Source: Kribbella sp. VKM Ac-2569 (GTDB taxonomy: Bacteria; Actinomycetota; Actinomycetes; Propionibacteriales; Kribbellaceae). Taken from it: DNA of 64,000 nucleotides. The notes below the pieces were generated by a model. The model had not been told where the DNA came from. It saw only the letters and a program-made list of their open reading frames with translations, and did no database searches. Location of the stretch: the NCBI RefSeq assembly GCF_004216905.1, contig NZ_SGXJ01000001.1:124001-188000 (forward strand), read 5' to 3'. Below are positions 35,749 through 43,843 of this stretch, piece after piece. Numbering within the stretch: position 1 is the first letter of the stretch; each line of letters starts with the position of its first letter. The translations under genes and the position numbers were made by a program.

Positions 35749-36726
35749 TCAGCGGTGCATCGCGTAGTGGGCTGCCAGGAGGTCGGTGGCCCAGTCGTTG
35801 CGGAGGTCTCGCCAGACCGAATGGATGTGATTGGCGTTGTCCTGGGTGTTGTCGTACTCGGCGAGGAAGGTGGGGCCGGCGATCGAGTAGTAGTGGCGGT
35901 GACCGACGCCCTGCTGGGTCTCGCCGGCCCAGGCGAACGTCAGACGCTCGATCCCCTGCTCGGTGATGTCCCGCCATGTCTGCAACCCGATCGGCCCGGC
36001 GGCGCGGCCGACGTACTGACCGATGAGAAGGCTCAGGAGCTGGCGCTGGTCCTCGGTCATGTCGCCGTACGCCAGGCCGCGGTGCAGGAGCGACGCGTCG
36101 GCGACCGGGTCGTGGCGGGTGAGGATGTCGTCGGGCGCGGCGTCCGAGACCAGTGCAACGTCGAGCTGAGCCGGCTCGAGCGCGTGCAGGAGTTGGAAGC
36201 CGAGGTCCTGCTCGGCCACCAGGAACCGCCGCCCGGCGTGCGGCCCGGACAGGACCTCCGCCGGATTCGACCCGAAGAACTGCGGGGTGAACGAGATCGC
36301 CCCGTCCACCAGCGTCACGTGCAGTGCCAGATGGTGACCGTTGAGCCGCCAGGCCCACGGCTCGGTCCCGGCGGGGTCGCCGAGCACGCGGAGGTAGTAG
36401 CGGTCGCCGACCGTCGAGCCCGTCCATCCCCCGATCTCCGCGACCTCCATCGGGTCGCCGAGACCGCGGACGATGATCTCGGCCGCCATCACGGCGCGGA
36501 AATCGGCCAGACCGCGCTTGCTGTAGACGAGCTCGAGCAGGCGGACGACGAGGGCCTCCTGCGCCGCCGACAGCTCGGTCAGCGCCAGGCCCGGAACAGC
36601 ACCGGGCAGGTAGGTCCAGGTCTGGTGATCGGGTGTGTTGAACGGCGCCGTGATCTTCTTCAGCTGCTCCGGCGTCAGCGCGGCCAGCAGGTCCTGGGTT
36701 GCCGCGCGGATCTGGTCCACCACCAT
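35749..36726 (-). CDS. DUF3500-domain protein
   Basis: A 325-residue protein of a conserved uncharacterised family. Visible family features are an N-terminal helix LLAALTPEQLKKITAPFN, the DFRAVMAAEIIVRGLGDP segment, the beta-rich WAWRLNGHHLALHVTLVDGAISFTPQFFGSNPAEV and the closing GHRHYYSIAGPTFLAEYDNTQDNANHIHSVWRDLRNDWATDLLAAHY. Many conserved His, Asp and Asn residues hint at an enzyme. There is no signal peptide. It is convergent with the haloperoxidase-like gene, five bases from its stop. Confidence 0.85.
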   Translation of the reverse strand: MVVDQIRAATQDLLAALTPEQLKKITAPFNTPDHQTWTYLPGAVPGLALTELSAAQEALVVRLLELVYSKRGLADFRAVMAAEIIVRGLGDPMEVAEIGGWTGSTVGDRYYLRVLGDPAGTEPWAWRLNGHHLALHVTLVDGAISFTPQFFGSNPAEVLSGPHAGRRFLVAEQDLGFQLLHALEPAQLDVALVSDAAPDDILTRHDPVADASLLHRGLAYGDMTEDQRQLLSLLIGQYVGRAAGPIGLQTWRDITEQGIERLTFAWAGETQQGVGHRHYYSIAGPTFLAEYDNTQDNANHIHSVWRDLRNDWATDLLAAHYAMHR

Positions 36727-36762
36727 GCGATCACTCCCGTCGAGTAGCCCTCGCCCAGGACC

Positions 36763-37443
36763 CTACAACCAGGCCGACCGTTCGCGTTCTGTTGGTTCGT
36801 AGGGTGTCCACTGGTCGAACGGGCGGTCCAGCTTGTAGCGGAAGTCCGGTTGCCGCATCAGAACTCGGGTTTCCGCGTTGGCCGGGTTCCGCAGCGACTC
36901 GAAGAACCGTACCGACCAGTGGAACCAGCGCATGCAGAACAGCCGCATCGTGAGTCCATGCGACACGAGCAGCACGTTGCGTGGCGCATCCGGTTTCTCG
37001 AAGTCGCGGTGCATGGTCTCCAGGAACGTCGACACCCGGTCGTACACGTCCGAACCCGACTCGCCATGCGTGAACCGGTAGAAGAAGTGCCCGAACGAGT
37101 CGCGCAACTGCTCCTGCCGCTCGATGTCCGCGGTGTCCTGGAGGTTGGCCCAGTCCTGCTCCCGTAGCCGCGGCTCTTCCCGCGGTACGCCGATCAGGTC
37201 GTCCAGCCCGAGCGAGTCCAGCGTCTGACGGGCCCGCAGGTACGGCGACACGTACGCGCGGACCGGCTCGTTCTCGAACAGCTCCCGCAGCTCCCGCCCC
37301 GCCTTGGCCGCCTGTTCGTGTCCGAGCGCCGTCAGCGGGACCGCGTGGTCGGGGGTGCGTTCGTAGATCGTCTTGTCCAGGTTCGCCTCGGACTCGCCGT
37401 GCCGGATCAACGCGATCCGCATCGGCCGATGACTCAGCCCCAT
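36763..37443 (-). CDS. Histidine phosphatase-family protein (possible CobC)
   Basis: A 226-residue phosphoglycerate-mutase-like phosphatase. The catalytic RHG motif is in RIALIRHGESEANLD near residues 9-23, with downstream YVSPYLRARQTLDSL, and the second histidine in VLLVSHGLTMRLF. ATG at 37443 (GGGGGAAG upstream) overlaps the end of cobD by ten bases. Adjacency to cobD suggests it could be the alpha-ribazole phosphatase (CobC) of the nucleotide-loop pathway. Generic phosphatases of this family are common, so the assignment is inference. Confidence 0.88.
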   Translation of the reverse strand: MGLSHRPMRIALIRHGESEANLDKTIYERTPDHAVPLTALGHEQAAKAGRELRELFENEPVRAYVSPYLRARQTLDSLGLDDLIGVPREEPRLREQDWANLQDTADIERQEQLRDSFGHFFYRFTHGESGSDVYDRVSTFLETMHRDFEKPDAPRNVLLVSHGLTMRLFCMRWFHWSVRFFESLRNPANAETRVLMRQPDFRYKLDRPFDQWTPYEPTERERSAWL

Positions 37444-38363
37444 GGCTTCCCCCTCGATAACACTGCGACGATCGCCGCGACGCCGGTCGCTGCCATCCCG
37501 ACCCGCCGTGCGAGTGCCGCCGTACGCCGGACATCGGCGACCGTCGGCGCCGGACCGTCGCCCAGCGTGCCGCGATCCTCCGCGTAGGTCCCGTAGCTGT
37601 TCGTCCCGCCGAGGGTCAGCCCGAGCGCCCCAGCGAACGCGGCCTCGACCGGCCCGGCGTTCGGACTCGGATGCTTCGGCGCATCCCGCCGCCAGACCCG
37701 CGTCGTCTCCTGCACCCGACCTACCGCGAGTCCGGTCAGCAACGCGCACACCCGCGCCGGCAACAGGTTCAGTACGTCGTCCAACCGCGCAGACGCCCAC
37801 CCGAAGTTCAGGTACTTCGGCGACTTGTAGCCGACCATCGCATCGAGCGTGTTCGCCGCGCGGTACGCGAGCAGACCTGGGACGCCGAGGACCCCGCCCC
37901 AGAGCAGTGGCGCGACGCACGCGTCCGACGTGTTCTCGGCGATCGACTCGACCGTCGCACGGGCCAGCTCGTCGGCCTCGAGGTCGGTCGCGTCGCGAGC
38001 ACACAGATGGCTGAGCCGGTCGCGGGCCGCCGGGATGTCCTTCTCCTCCAGCAAGGCGGCCATCGTTTCGGCCTCGCGGTCGAGGCTGCGGGCGCCGAGA
38101 ACGGTCCACGTCGCGGCCGCGGTGACTGCGGTGTGGAGGATCGAATGCCGACGGGTGAGCCGCTCGGCTGCGAGGCCCAGAACCGTTGTGCCGCCGACGA
38201 GAACGGCGGTGTGGACGGTGCCGTTGAGGCGCGAATCGGCGTACAGGCGCTTCTCGAGACGGGTGGCGGTCTGGCCGAAGCCGGCGACCGGGTGGAAGCG
38301 GCGGGGATCGCCGACGAGCCGGTCGGCGGCGAAGCCGATGAGAAGACCGATTGCCCGTGACAC
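37434..38363 (-). CDS. cobD: Adenosylcobinamide-phosphate synthase (CobD/CbiB)
   Basis: A 309-residue integral membrane enzyme that attaches the aminopropanol (phosphate) arm to adenosylcobyric acid. Typical blocks are RLVGDPRRFHPVAGFGQTATRLEKRLY near the N-terminus, LATVESIAENTSDACVAPLLWGG at about 108-134, LLAYRAANTLDAMVGYKSPKYLNFGWASARLDDVLNLLPARV, and a C-terminal GGTNSYG. Several hydrophobic helices are predicted. The start has no riboswitch-like leader: only 44 bases separate it from the divergent serine hydrolase gene. Confidence 0.95.
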   Translation of the reverse strand: MSRAIGLLIGFAADRLVGDPRRFHPVAGFGQTATRLEKRLYADSRLNGTVHTAVLVGGTTVLGLAAERLTRRHSILHTAVTAAATWTVLGARSLDREAETMAALLEEKDIPAARDRLSHLCARDATDLEADELARATVESIAENTSDACVAPLLWGGVLGVPGLLAYRAANTLDAMVGYKSPKYLNFGWASARLDDVLNLLPARVCALLTGLAVGRVQETTRVWRRDAPKHPSPNAGPVEAAFAGALGLTLGGTNSYGTYAEDRGTLGDGPAPTVADVRRTAALARRVGMAATGVAAIVAVLSRGKPWG

Positions 38364-38407
38364 CCTCGGCAGTCTGCCAGGTCCCAGGCTGTGATTGGGT
38401 GAGCGGC

Positions 38408-39235
38408 ATGGGAATCGCGGAGCTGCTGCGGCAGGTCGACGGGGCCGGTGAGTTCGGGGTCTGGCTGGGCCGGTTGGACGGTACGCCGGTGTTCGTGCAC
38501 GAGGCAGAGCGGACGCATTACTCCGCGAGCACGATGAAGCTGCCGGTGGCGATGGCGATGATGCACAAGGTCGAGGCGGGTGAACTGGCGCTGTTCCAGC
38601 CGGTGGCCGTGCACAACGACTTCGAGTCCGCGGCAGGCGGCCGGTTCGGCGTGAACCCGGACGAGGACGAGGCGCCGAAGACCTGGAAACAGCTCGGCAA
38701 GAAGGCGCCGCTCAACTGGCTGGCGACGGAGATGATCACCCGGTCCAGCAACCTGGCGACCGACCTGGTGCTCGAGCAGGTCGGGATCGCGGCCGCTCAT
38801 GCCGCCCTGGCCGACGCGACGCTGCCCAGCTCGCCCGCGCCGGAGTCCAGAATCCAGCGCGGCATCGACGACGTCCCCGCGGCCCGCGCCGGGATCAGCA
38901 ACCTGATGAGCCCGGCCGGCCTCGCCGGCGTCCTCGTCGCGGTAGGCAACCAGCAGGGCGAGTACGGCGAGTACCTGCGCGAACTGCTGGCCGCCAACCA
39001 GTGGAACGGCGAGATCCCCGCGCTGCTGCCGAAAGGGACCCGCGTCGAACACAAGAACGGCTGGGACACCCGGATCCGGCACGACGGCGGCATCGTCCGC
39101 CCGAAGGACGCCGACCCGTTCGTGCTCGTCGTGTGTACGACGTCCGACCTGCCGGACACCGAGGCGCAGCAGCTGATCGCGTCGATCGCGCTCGAGGCCT
39201 GGAACCACCGGCACAACCTGGAGGCAGTGCGGTGA
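38408..39235 (+). CDS. Class A beta-lactamase-like serine hydrolase
   Basis: A 275-residue penicillin-recognising-fold protein. The Ser-x-x-Lys motif is STMK in SASTMKLPVAMAMMH near residues 40-54, the SxN motif is SSN in ITRSSNLATDLVL, and the KTG equivalent is KNG in VEHKNGWDTRIRHDGGIV. There is no signal peptide, so it acts in the cytosol or as a peptidase rather than as a secreted beta-lactamase. ATG at 38408 has GGTGAG upstream; GTG at 38399 is possible. It is the first gene of a tightly overlapping trio with a dipeptide epimerase and an NlpC/P60 peptidase. Confidence 0.88.
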   Translation: MGIAELLRQVDGAGEFGVWLGRLDGTPVFVHEAERTHYSASTMKLPVAMAMMHKVEAGELALFQPVAVHNDFESAAGGRFGVNPDEDEAPKTWKQLGKKAPLNWLATEMITRSSNLATDLVLEQVGIAAAHAALADATLPSSPAPESRIQRGIDDVPAARAGISNLMSPAGLAGVLVAVGNQQGEYGEYLRELLAANQWNGEIPALLPKGTRVEHKNGWDTRIRHDGGIVRPKDADPFVLVVCTTSDLPDTEAQQLIASIALEAWNHRHNLEAVR

Positions 39236-40296
39236 AGCTCACCACCCACTTGGTCTCGGCACCGCTGCACACCCCGTTCGTCACCGCGCTGCGTACGGCG
39301 ACCCACGTCGAGTCGCTCCTGGTCGAGGTGAGCGACGGCGAGCACAGCGGCTGGGGCGAGGCGCCGCAGGTCTGGAAGGTGACCGGTGACTCGCTCGCCG
39401 GCTCGCAGGCTTGTATCGAAGGCCCGATCACCACTGCGCTCGACGGCCTCGGCCCGGACGATCTCACCGAGGCGCTGCGTCGCGTGCAGGGCGCGGCGGT
39501 CGGCAACTTCGGGGCGAAGGACGCCGTCGACGTGGCGCTGCATGACCTCGCGGCGCGGCGGCGCGAGCAGACGTTGCACGGGTTCCTCGGGTCGACGACC
39601 GACGTGGTCCGGACGGACGTGACGCTGTCGGTCGGCGACGCGGACGCGTTGGCCGACGCCGGGAAGGCACGGGTTGCGGACGGGTTCGACGTACTCAAGA
39701 TCAAGGTCGGCACCGACGCGGCCGGCGACATCGAACGCGTCCGCCGGGTCCGGGACGCGATCGGGCCCGCGCCGCGGCTGCGCCTGGACGCCAACCAGGG
39801 CTGGACGCGTCGCGACGCGGTGACGGTGATCCGCGCGCTCGAGGACGCCGGCTGCGCGATCGAGCTCGTCGAGCAGCCGGTCGCCGCGGCCGACCTCGAT
39901 GGCATGGCCTGGGTGACCGACCGGGTCGGTACGCCGATTCTCGCCGACGAGTCCGTGTACGGCGTCCGCGATCTGGTGGCGGTGATCCGGCACGGCGCGG
40001 CCGACCTGGTGAACGTGAAGCTCGCGAAGTGCGGCGGGCTGGCGCCGGCGCGGACGCTCCTCGAACTCGCCCGCGAGCACGGCCTCGGCGCGATCGTCGG
40101 CTGCATGATGGAGAGCCACGTCGGCGTCGGCGCGGCGGCCGCACTGGTCTCGGCGTACCCGACGACGGCGGTCAACGACCTGGACGCCGCCTGGTGGCTC
40201 CGCGAGGCGCCCGTGACCGGCGGGATCCGGTACGACGGCTCGCTGATCCACCTGCCTTCTGCTCCGGGACTGGGCGTGACAGGCTTGACCGTATGA
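39232..40296 (+). CDS. Dipeptide (L-Ala-D/L-Glu) epimerase, enolase superfamily
   Basis: A 354-residue muconate-lactonising-type enolase-superfamily enzyme. Catalytic and metal residues are visible: KxK in DVLKIKVGTD (about 159-161), D in RLDANQGW, E in IELVEQP, D and E in ILADESV, and K in VNVKLAKCGGL. This set and the ESHVG motif match L-Ala-D/L-Glu epimerases, which recycle peptidoglycan-derived dipeptides. GTG overlaps the hydrolase stop as GTGA. Other muconate-lactonising-subgroup racemases cannot be excluded. Confidence 0.9.
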   Translation: MKLTTHLVSAPLHTPFVTALRTATHVESLLVEVSDGEHSGWGEAPQVWKVTGDSLAGSQACIEGPITTALDGLGPDDLTEALRRVQGAAVGNFGAKDAVDVALHDLAARRREQTLHGFLGSTTDVVRTDVTLSVGDADALADAGKARVADGFDVLKIKVGTDAAGDIERVRRVRDAIGPAPRLRLDANQGWTRRDAVTVIRALEDAGCAIELVEQPVAAADLDGMAWVTDRVGTPILADESVYGVRDLVAVIRHGAADLVNVKLAKCGGLAPARTLLELAREHGLGAIVGCMMESHVGVGAAAALVSAYPTTAVNDLDAAWWLREAPVTGGIRYDGSLIHLPSAPGLGVTGLTV

Positions 40297-41159
40297 AGTT
40301 AGCCGCCGCCAAGGTCCCGATCAGTACGGTCTGGACTTCACCGGACGCGCCGCGCGACATCGACGCGCCGGCCACCGCCGCACAACCCGACGTGGCCGCG
40401 TGGGCCAAGTCGATGGACACCGAGACCCGGCTCGGCCTGCACGGCCGGACCCTGACCCAGCTGCTGTTCGCCGAGCCCGTCCTGGTGCGCTCGGAGCGAG
40501 ACGGCTGGTCCGAGGTGCTCGCGCCGTGGCAGCCGTCGTCCCAGGACGAGCTCGGGTACCCGGGCTGGGTCCCGTCGAGTCACCTGGGGGAGCTGCCGCA
40601 GAGCGCGTCGGATCCGGTCGCAATCGCTGTACCGGCGGCCTCGTTGCTCGCCGAGCCTGGTGGCCGGCCAGTAGCGGAGCTGTCGTTCGGGACGGTGCTG
40701 GCCTCCGACGAGCACGCCGACGGGCACACGCGGGTGGCGACACCCGACAGCGGATCGGGCTGGCTTCCGGACGCCGTACTGCGGTCCGTGTCCGAGCCGT
40801 CCGATGCCGACGAGCGGCTGCGTCTCGGCGAGCAGTTCCTCGGGCTGGAGTACCTGTGGGGCGGTACGTCGGCGTACGGGCTGGACTGCTCCGGGCTGAT
40901 CCACACCGTCAGCCGGGTGCTCGGGCTGCGGACGCCCCGGGACGCGCACGACCAGGCGGACACGCTGCCGAACATCCCGATCGACGACGCGCGGCCGGGC
41001 GACCTGTACTTCTTCGCGCGGGCCGGGAAGCTGGTGCACCACGTCGGGTTCGTGTCCCCGGCGGGGATGCTGCACGCGTCCGAGACCGGCAAGCGGCTGG
41101 AGAACGAGGCGCTCACCGACGACCGCCGGGCGACGCTGGTCACTGCCGCGCGCTTCTGA
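40293..41159 (+). CDS. NlpC/P60 (C40) peptidase with SH3-like N-terminus
   Basis: A 288-residue putative gamma-D-glutamyl dipeptidyl endopeptidase. The C-terminal NlpC/P60 domain (about 170-288) has the catalytic Cys in YGLDCSGLIHTV, the His in LVHHVGFVS and a following polar residue, with the LRLGEQFLGLEYLWGG entry. The N-terminal ~160 residues look like bacterial SH3b repeats (VLVRSERDGWSEVL; GYPGWVPSSHLGEL). No signal peptide is seen, as in cytosolic muropeptide peptidases such as YkfC. ATG overlaps the epimerase stop (ATGA). Confidence 0.9.
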   Translation: MKLAAAKVPISTVWTSPDAPRDIDAPATAAQPDVAAWAKSMDTETRLGLHGRTLTQLLFAEPVLVRSERDGWSEVLAPWQPSSQDELGYPGWVPSSHLGELPQSASDPVAIAVPAASLLAEPGGRPVAELSFGTVLASDEHADGHTRVATPDSGSGWLPDAVLRSVSEPSDADERLRLGEQFLGLEYLWGGTSAYGLDCSGLIHTVSRVLGLRTPRDAHDQADTLPNIPIDDARPGDLYFFARAGKLVHHVGFVSPAGMLHASETGKRLENEALTDDRRATLVTAARF

Positions 41160-41167
41160 ACAGACAA

Positions 41168-41203
41168 ATCGCCCCGGACCGCGACTGTGCGGTCCGGGGC
41201 GAT
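41168..41203. terminator. Bidirectional terminator between convergent genes
   Basis: ATCGCCCCGGACCGC (41168-41182) and its exact complement (41189-41203) form a perfect 15-base stem with a 6-base loop GACTGT. On the plus strand it is followed by CTGTTGTGTT and on the minus strand by TTTGTCTG, so it can terminate both the peptidase and the terC transcripts. Confidence 0.85.
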
Positions 41204-41212
41204 CTGTTGTGT

Positions 41213-42244
41213 TCAGGACTCCTTGTGGTTCAGCTCCGGCTCCGAGGGCTCGACCTGGTCGACCGGCTCGTCCGCCTTCATCGTGCGGGACTTGCGCAGG
41301 CTCAGGATCGTGGTGATGCCCAGCGTCACGATGATGAAGCCGAGCGAGAACCAGATCGGGATCTCCGGGGCCCACTCGATGTGGTGACCGCCGTTGATGA
41401 ACGGCAGCTCGTTCACGTGCATCGCGTGCAGCACCAGCTTCACGCCGATGAACGCGAGCACCACCGACAGGCCGAGCGACAGGTACACCAGGCGGCGGAG
41501 CAGGTCACCGAGCAGGAAGTACAGCTGCCGCAGGCCCATCAGCGCGAACACGTTCGCGGTGAAGACCAGGAACGGCTCCTGCGTCAGGCCGTAGATCGCC
41601 GGGATCGAGTCGAGCGCGAACAGCAGGTCGGTGGTGCCGAGCGCGATGATCACGATCGCCATCGGGGTGACGAACCGCCGACCGTTCTTCTTCAGCGTCA
41701 GCTTGACGCCGTTGTACTCGTCGGTGGCGTTCAGCCGCCGCTTCGCGAACCGGATGACCGCGTTCTCCTTGTAGTCATCGTCGTCGTTCTCGCCCTGCTT
41801 CGCGAGGTGGATCGCGGTGTAGACCAGGAACGCGCCGAAGATGTAGAAGATCCACGAGAACTGGTTGATCGCGGCCGCGCCGACCGCGATGAAGATGCCG
41901 CGGAACACCAGCGCCAGGATGATGCCGACCAGCAGCGCTGTTTGCTGGTACTTCCTCGGTACGCCGAACCTGGACATGATGATCAAGAAGATGAACAGGT
42001 TGTCGACGCTCAGGCTGTACTCGGTGAGCCAGCCGGCGAAGAACTCCCCGGCGTACTGCCCGCCGGAGAACCACCAGACCCCGAGACCGAAGACGACCGC
42101 GAGTCCGACGTAGAACGCGATCGCGGTGGCCGATTCGCGGGTGCTCGGCTCGTGCGGGCGGCGGCCGATGACGAAGACGTCGAAGGCCAGCAGCGCCAGC
42201 AGCAGGCCGACGGTGATGTACCAGACATAGTCAGCAACGTGCAT
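41213..42244 (-). CDS. TerC-family integral membrane protein (manganese export / metal homeostasis)
   Basis: A 343-residue membrane protein with about nine hydrophobic helices and the TerC hallmarks: conserved acidic residues in YSLSVDNLFIFLIIMSRFGVP, ALVFRGIFIAVGAAAI, LGTTDLLFALDSIPAIYGLT and FALMGLRQLYFLLGDLLRRLVYL. TerC proteins of the YceF/YkoY/MeeF type are linked with Mn2+ efflux or metalation of exported proteins. The yybP-ykoY riboswitch directly upstream supports manganese-dependent expression. The C-terminal tail is charged and cytoplasmic. Confidence 0.94.
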   Translation of the reverse strand: MHVADYVWYITVGLLLALLAFDVFVIGRRPHEPSTRESATAIAFYVGLAVVFGLGVWWFSGGQYAGEFFAGWLTEYSLSVDNLFIFLIIMSRFGVPRKYQQTALLVGIILALVFRGIFIAVGAAAINQFSWIFYIFGAFLVYTAIHLAKQGENDDDDYKENAVIRFAKRRLNATDEYNGVKLTLKKNGRRFVTPMAIVIIALGTTDLLFALDSIPAIYGLTQEPFLVFTANVFALMGLRQLYFLLGDLLRRLVYLSLGLSVVLAFIGVKLVLHAMHVNELPFINGGHHIEWAPEIPIWFSLGFIIVTLGITTILSLRKSRTMKADEPVDQVEPSEPELNHKES

Positions 42245-42275
42245 AGAATCCTCCGGAGCTCAGACGAAAAATCGA

Positions 42276-42382
42276 CTCCGAAGGTCTCTTCCGCGTCACT
42301 CAGAGTGACGCCGAGGGCACCGGGTTCGGGACGAGCCCTGACCGTGATGACGATGCCGCCGCAAAAGGAATACTCCCCTTCT
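42276..42382 (-). ncRNA. yybP-ykoY manganese riboswitch upstream of terC
   Basis: On the minus strand the leader opens with AAGGGGAGTATTCC (42382-42369), passes CGTCATCACGGTCAGGGCT and CCCGGTGCC, forms a strong arm GCGTCACTC/GAGTGACGC (42293-42311) and closes with GGAAGAGACCTTCGGAG (42291-42275). GGGGAGUA and AGACCUU are the conserved L1 and L3 elements that bind Mn2+. The terC ATG follows 30 bases later behind CCGGAGGATT. The riboswitch would turn on terC when Mn2+ is high. Confidence 0.88.
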
Positions 42383-42502
42383 CAAGGACCATTCTGACGG
42401 CTCGGTGTCCAAGACTCCAAATCCAGGACGCCGTGTCCGCCTGTCGAAATCATCACAGGCCCGTCAGGGAATAGTCGCAGCCCGTAACCTATTGGCAGCC
42501 GA

Positions 42503-42859
42503 TCAATCGCCGGCCGTCGGTCGTTGCCGCTTCGGCAGCTTCCCCACCACGGTCTCGTACGACGCGTCGATCAGCTCCAGCACCTCGTCGTCCGGCACCG
42601 CTCCCCCGAGCCGCACCGTGTTCCACCCCGCGCGCCCGATGTACGCCATCTTGCTGACGTCGTCAGGGTACGTATCCACCAGCTCGTCGGCTTCCTCCCG
42701 ATTCGCCCCGCACTTCAACCCCACCGAACCACCCCCGAGAAACGCGAAGATCTTCGGCCCCACCTTCGCCACCACGTCCCCGTCCCACGGCTCATCCTGC
42801 CAAGCCCCCGCCTTCCCCAAGCAGTACTCGAGTACGTCCCCGTCACTCAGCTGCCCCAT
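42503..42859 (-). CDS. MmcQ/YjbR-family protein
   Basis: A 118-residue small protein with the CyaY-like MmcQ/YjbR fold: YCLGKAGAWQDEPWDGDVVAKVGPKIFAFLGGGSVGLKCGANREEADEL, then GWNTVRLGGAVPDDEVLELIDASYETVVGKLP. The family is described as possible DNA-binding or double-wing proteins, with function mostly unknown. ATG at 42859 has AGGAGG seven bases upstream and is preferred to TTG at 42877. Confidence 0.9.
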   Translation of the reverse strand: MGQLSDGDVLEYCLGKAGAWQDEPWDGDVVAKVGPKIFAFLGGGSVGLKCGANREEADELVDTYPDDVSKMAYIGRAGWNTVRLGGAVPDDEVLELIDASYETVVGKLPKRQRPTAGD

Positions 42860-42931
42860 CTCGTCCCTCCTGCCCAACCGACCCTGACAGGCAGACTAGA
42901 CCGCGGGGTGGACAGAACTACGCTGCTCGGC

Positions 42932-43819
42932 ATGGGTTCTGTTGTGGTGGCTGCTGTGCAGGCTGGGGCCGTGCTGTTCGACACGCCTGCGACCGTGGTG
43001 AAGGCTGAGCGGTGGATCCGCGAGGCGGCGTCGAGTGGGGCGCGGCTGGTGGTGTTGCCGGAGGCGTTTCTGGGCGGCTATCCGAAGGGGTACGACTTCG
43101 GGATCACCGTCGGATCACGCTCGCCGGAAGGTCGCGACCTGTTCCGCCGGTACCGGGAGGCCGCCGTCGAACTGGACGGGCCGGAGATCGCGCGGCTGGC
43201 CGAGCTCGCGACGGAGCTCGACGTACACCTCGTCGCCGGTGTGATCGAACGGGACGGCGGGACGCTGTACTGCACGGCAGTGTTCATCGAACCGCGCGAC
43301 GGGCTGGTCGCCCACCACCGCAAGTTGATGCCGACTGCGGCCGAGCGATACCTGTGGGGTCAGGGCGACGGCTCGACAATGCCCGCGGTCCGGACGGACG
43401 TCGGGGTGCTGGGCGCCGCGATCTGCTGGGAGAACTACATGCCGCTCTTCCGGCAGTCCATGTACGCCAAGGGCGTGCAGATCTGGTGCGCGCCGACGGT
43501 CGACGACCGTGAGCAGTGGCAAGCGACCATGCGGCACATCGCGCTCGAAGGCCGCTGCTTCGTGATCAGCGCGAACCAGTACCTGACCCAGGACGGCACC
43601 GTGCTGATCAACGGCGGCAGCACGATCATCTCGCCGCTGGGCGAGATCCTCGCCGGACCGCTGCGCGACGGCGAGGGCATCCTGCTCGCGGAGGTCGACC
43701 TCGCCGAGCTCGATCGCGGGTACTTCGACTTCGACTCGGTCGGTCATTACGCCCGGCCGGACATCTTCACCCTGACCGTGGACGAGTCGCCGCGCAACAC
43801 CGTCGTACGCCGGAGCTGA
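42932..43819 (+). CDS. Nitrilase / carbon-nitrogen hydrolase
   Basis: A 295-residue thiol hydrolase with the full Glu-Lys-Cys triad: E44 in VLPEAFLGGYPKG, K131 in HHRKLMPTAAERYLWGQGDG and C165 in AAICWENYMPLFRQ. The GGYPKG and PTAAER motifs match branch-1 true nitrilases (aliphatic or aromatic nitrile to acid) or cyanide hydratase-like enzymes rather than amidases. The start is uncertain: ATG 42932 lacks a clear ribosome binding site, and GTG 42908 would add eight residues. It stands alone, divergent from the MmcQ/YjbR gene. Confidence 0.92.
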   Translation: MGSVVVAAVQAGAVLFDTPATVVKAERWIREAASSGARLVVLPEAFLGGYPKGYDFGITVGSRSPEGRDLFRRYREAAVELDGPEIARLAELATELDVHLVAGVIERDGGTLYCTAVFIEPRDGLVAHHRKLMPTAAERYLWGQGDGSTMPAVRTDVGVLGAAICWENYMPLFRQSMYAKGVQIWCAPTVDDREQWQATMRHIALEGRCFVISANQYLTQDGTVLINGGSTIISPLGEILAGPLRDGEGILLAEVDLAELDRGYFDFDSVGHYARPDIFTLTVDESPRNTVVRRS

Positions 43820-43843
43820 CCAGCAGCCCCGGCGTACTGAGAG

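Noticed and set aside
41168-41203. The strong palindrome considered as an attenuator or replication element
   Set aside because: Its place between two convergent stop codons and its simple stem-loop fit a bidirectional terminator.
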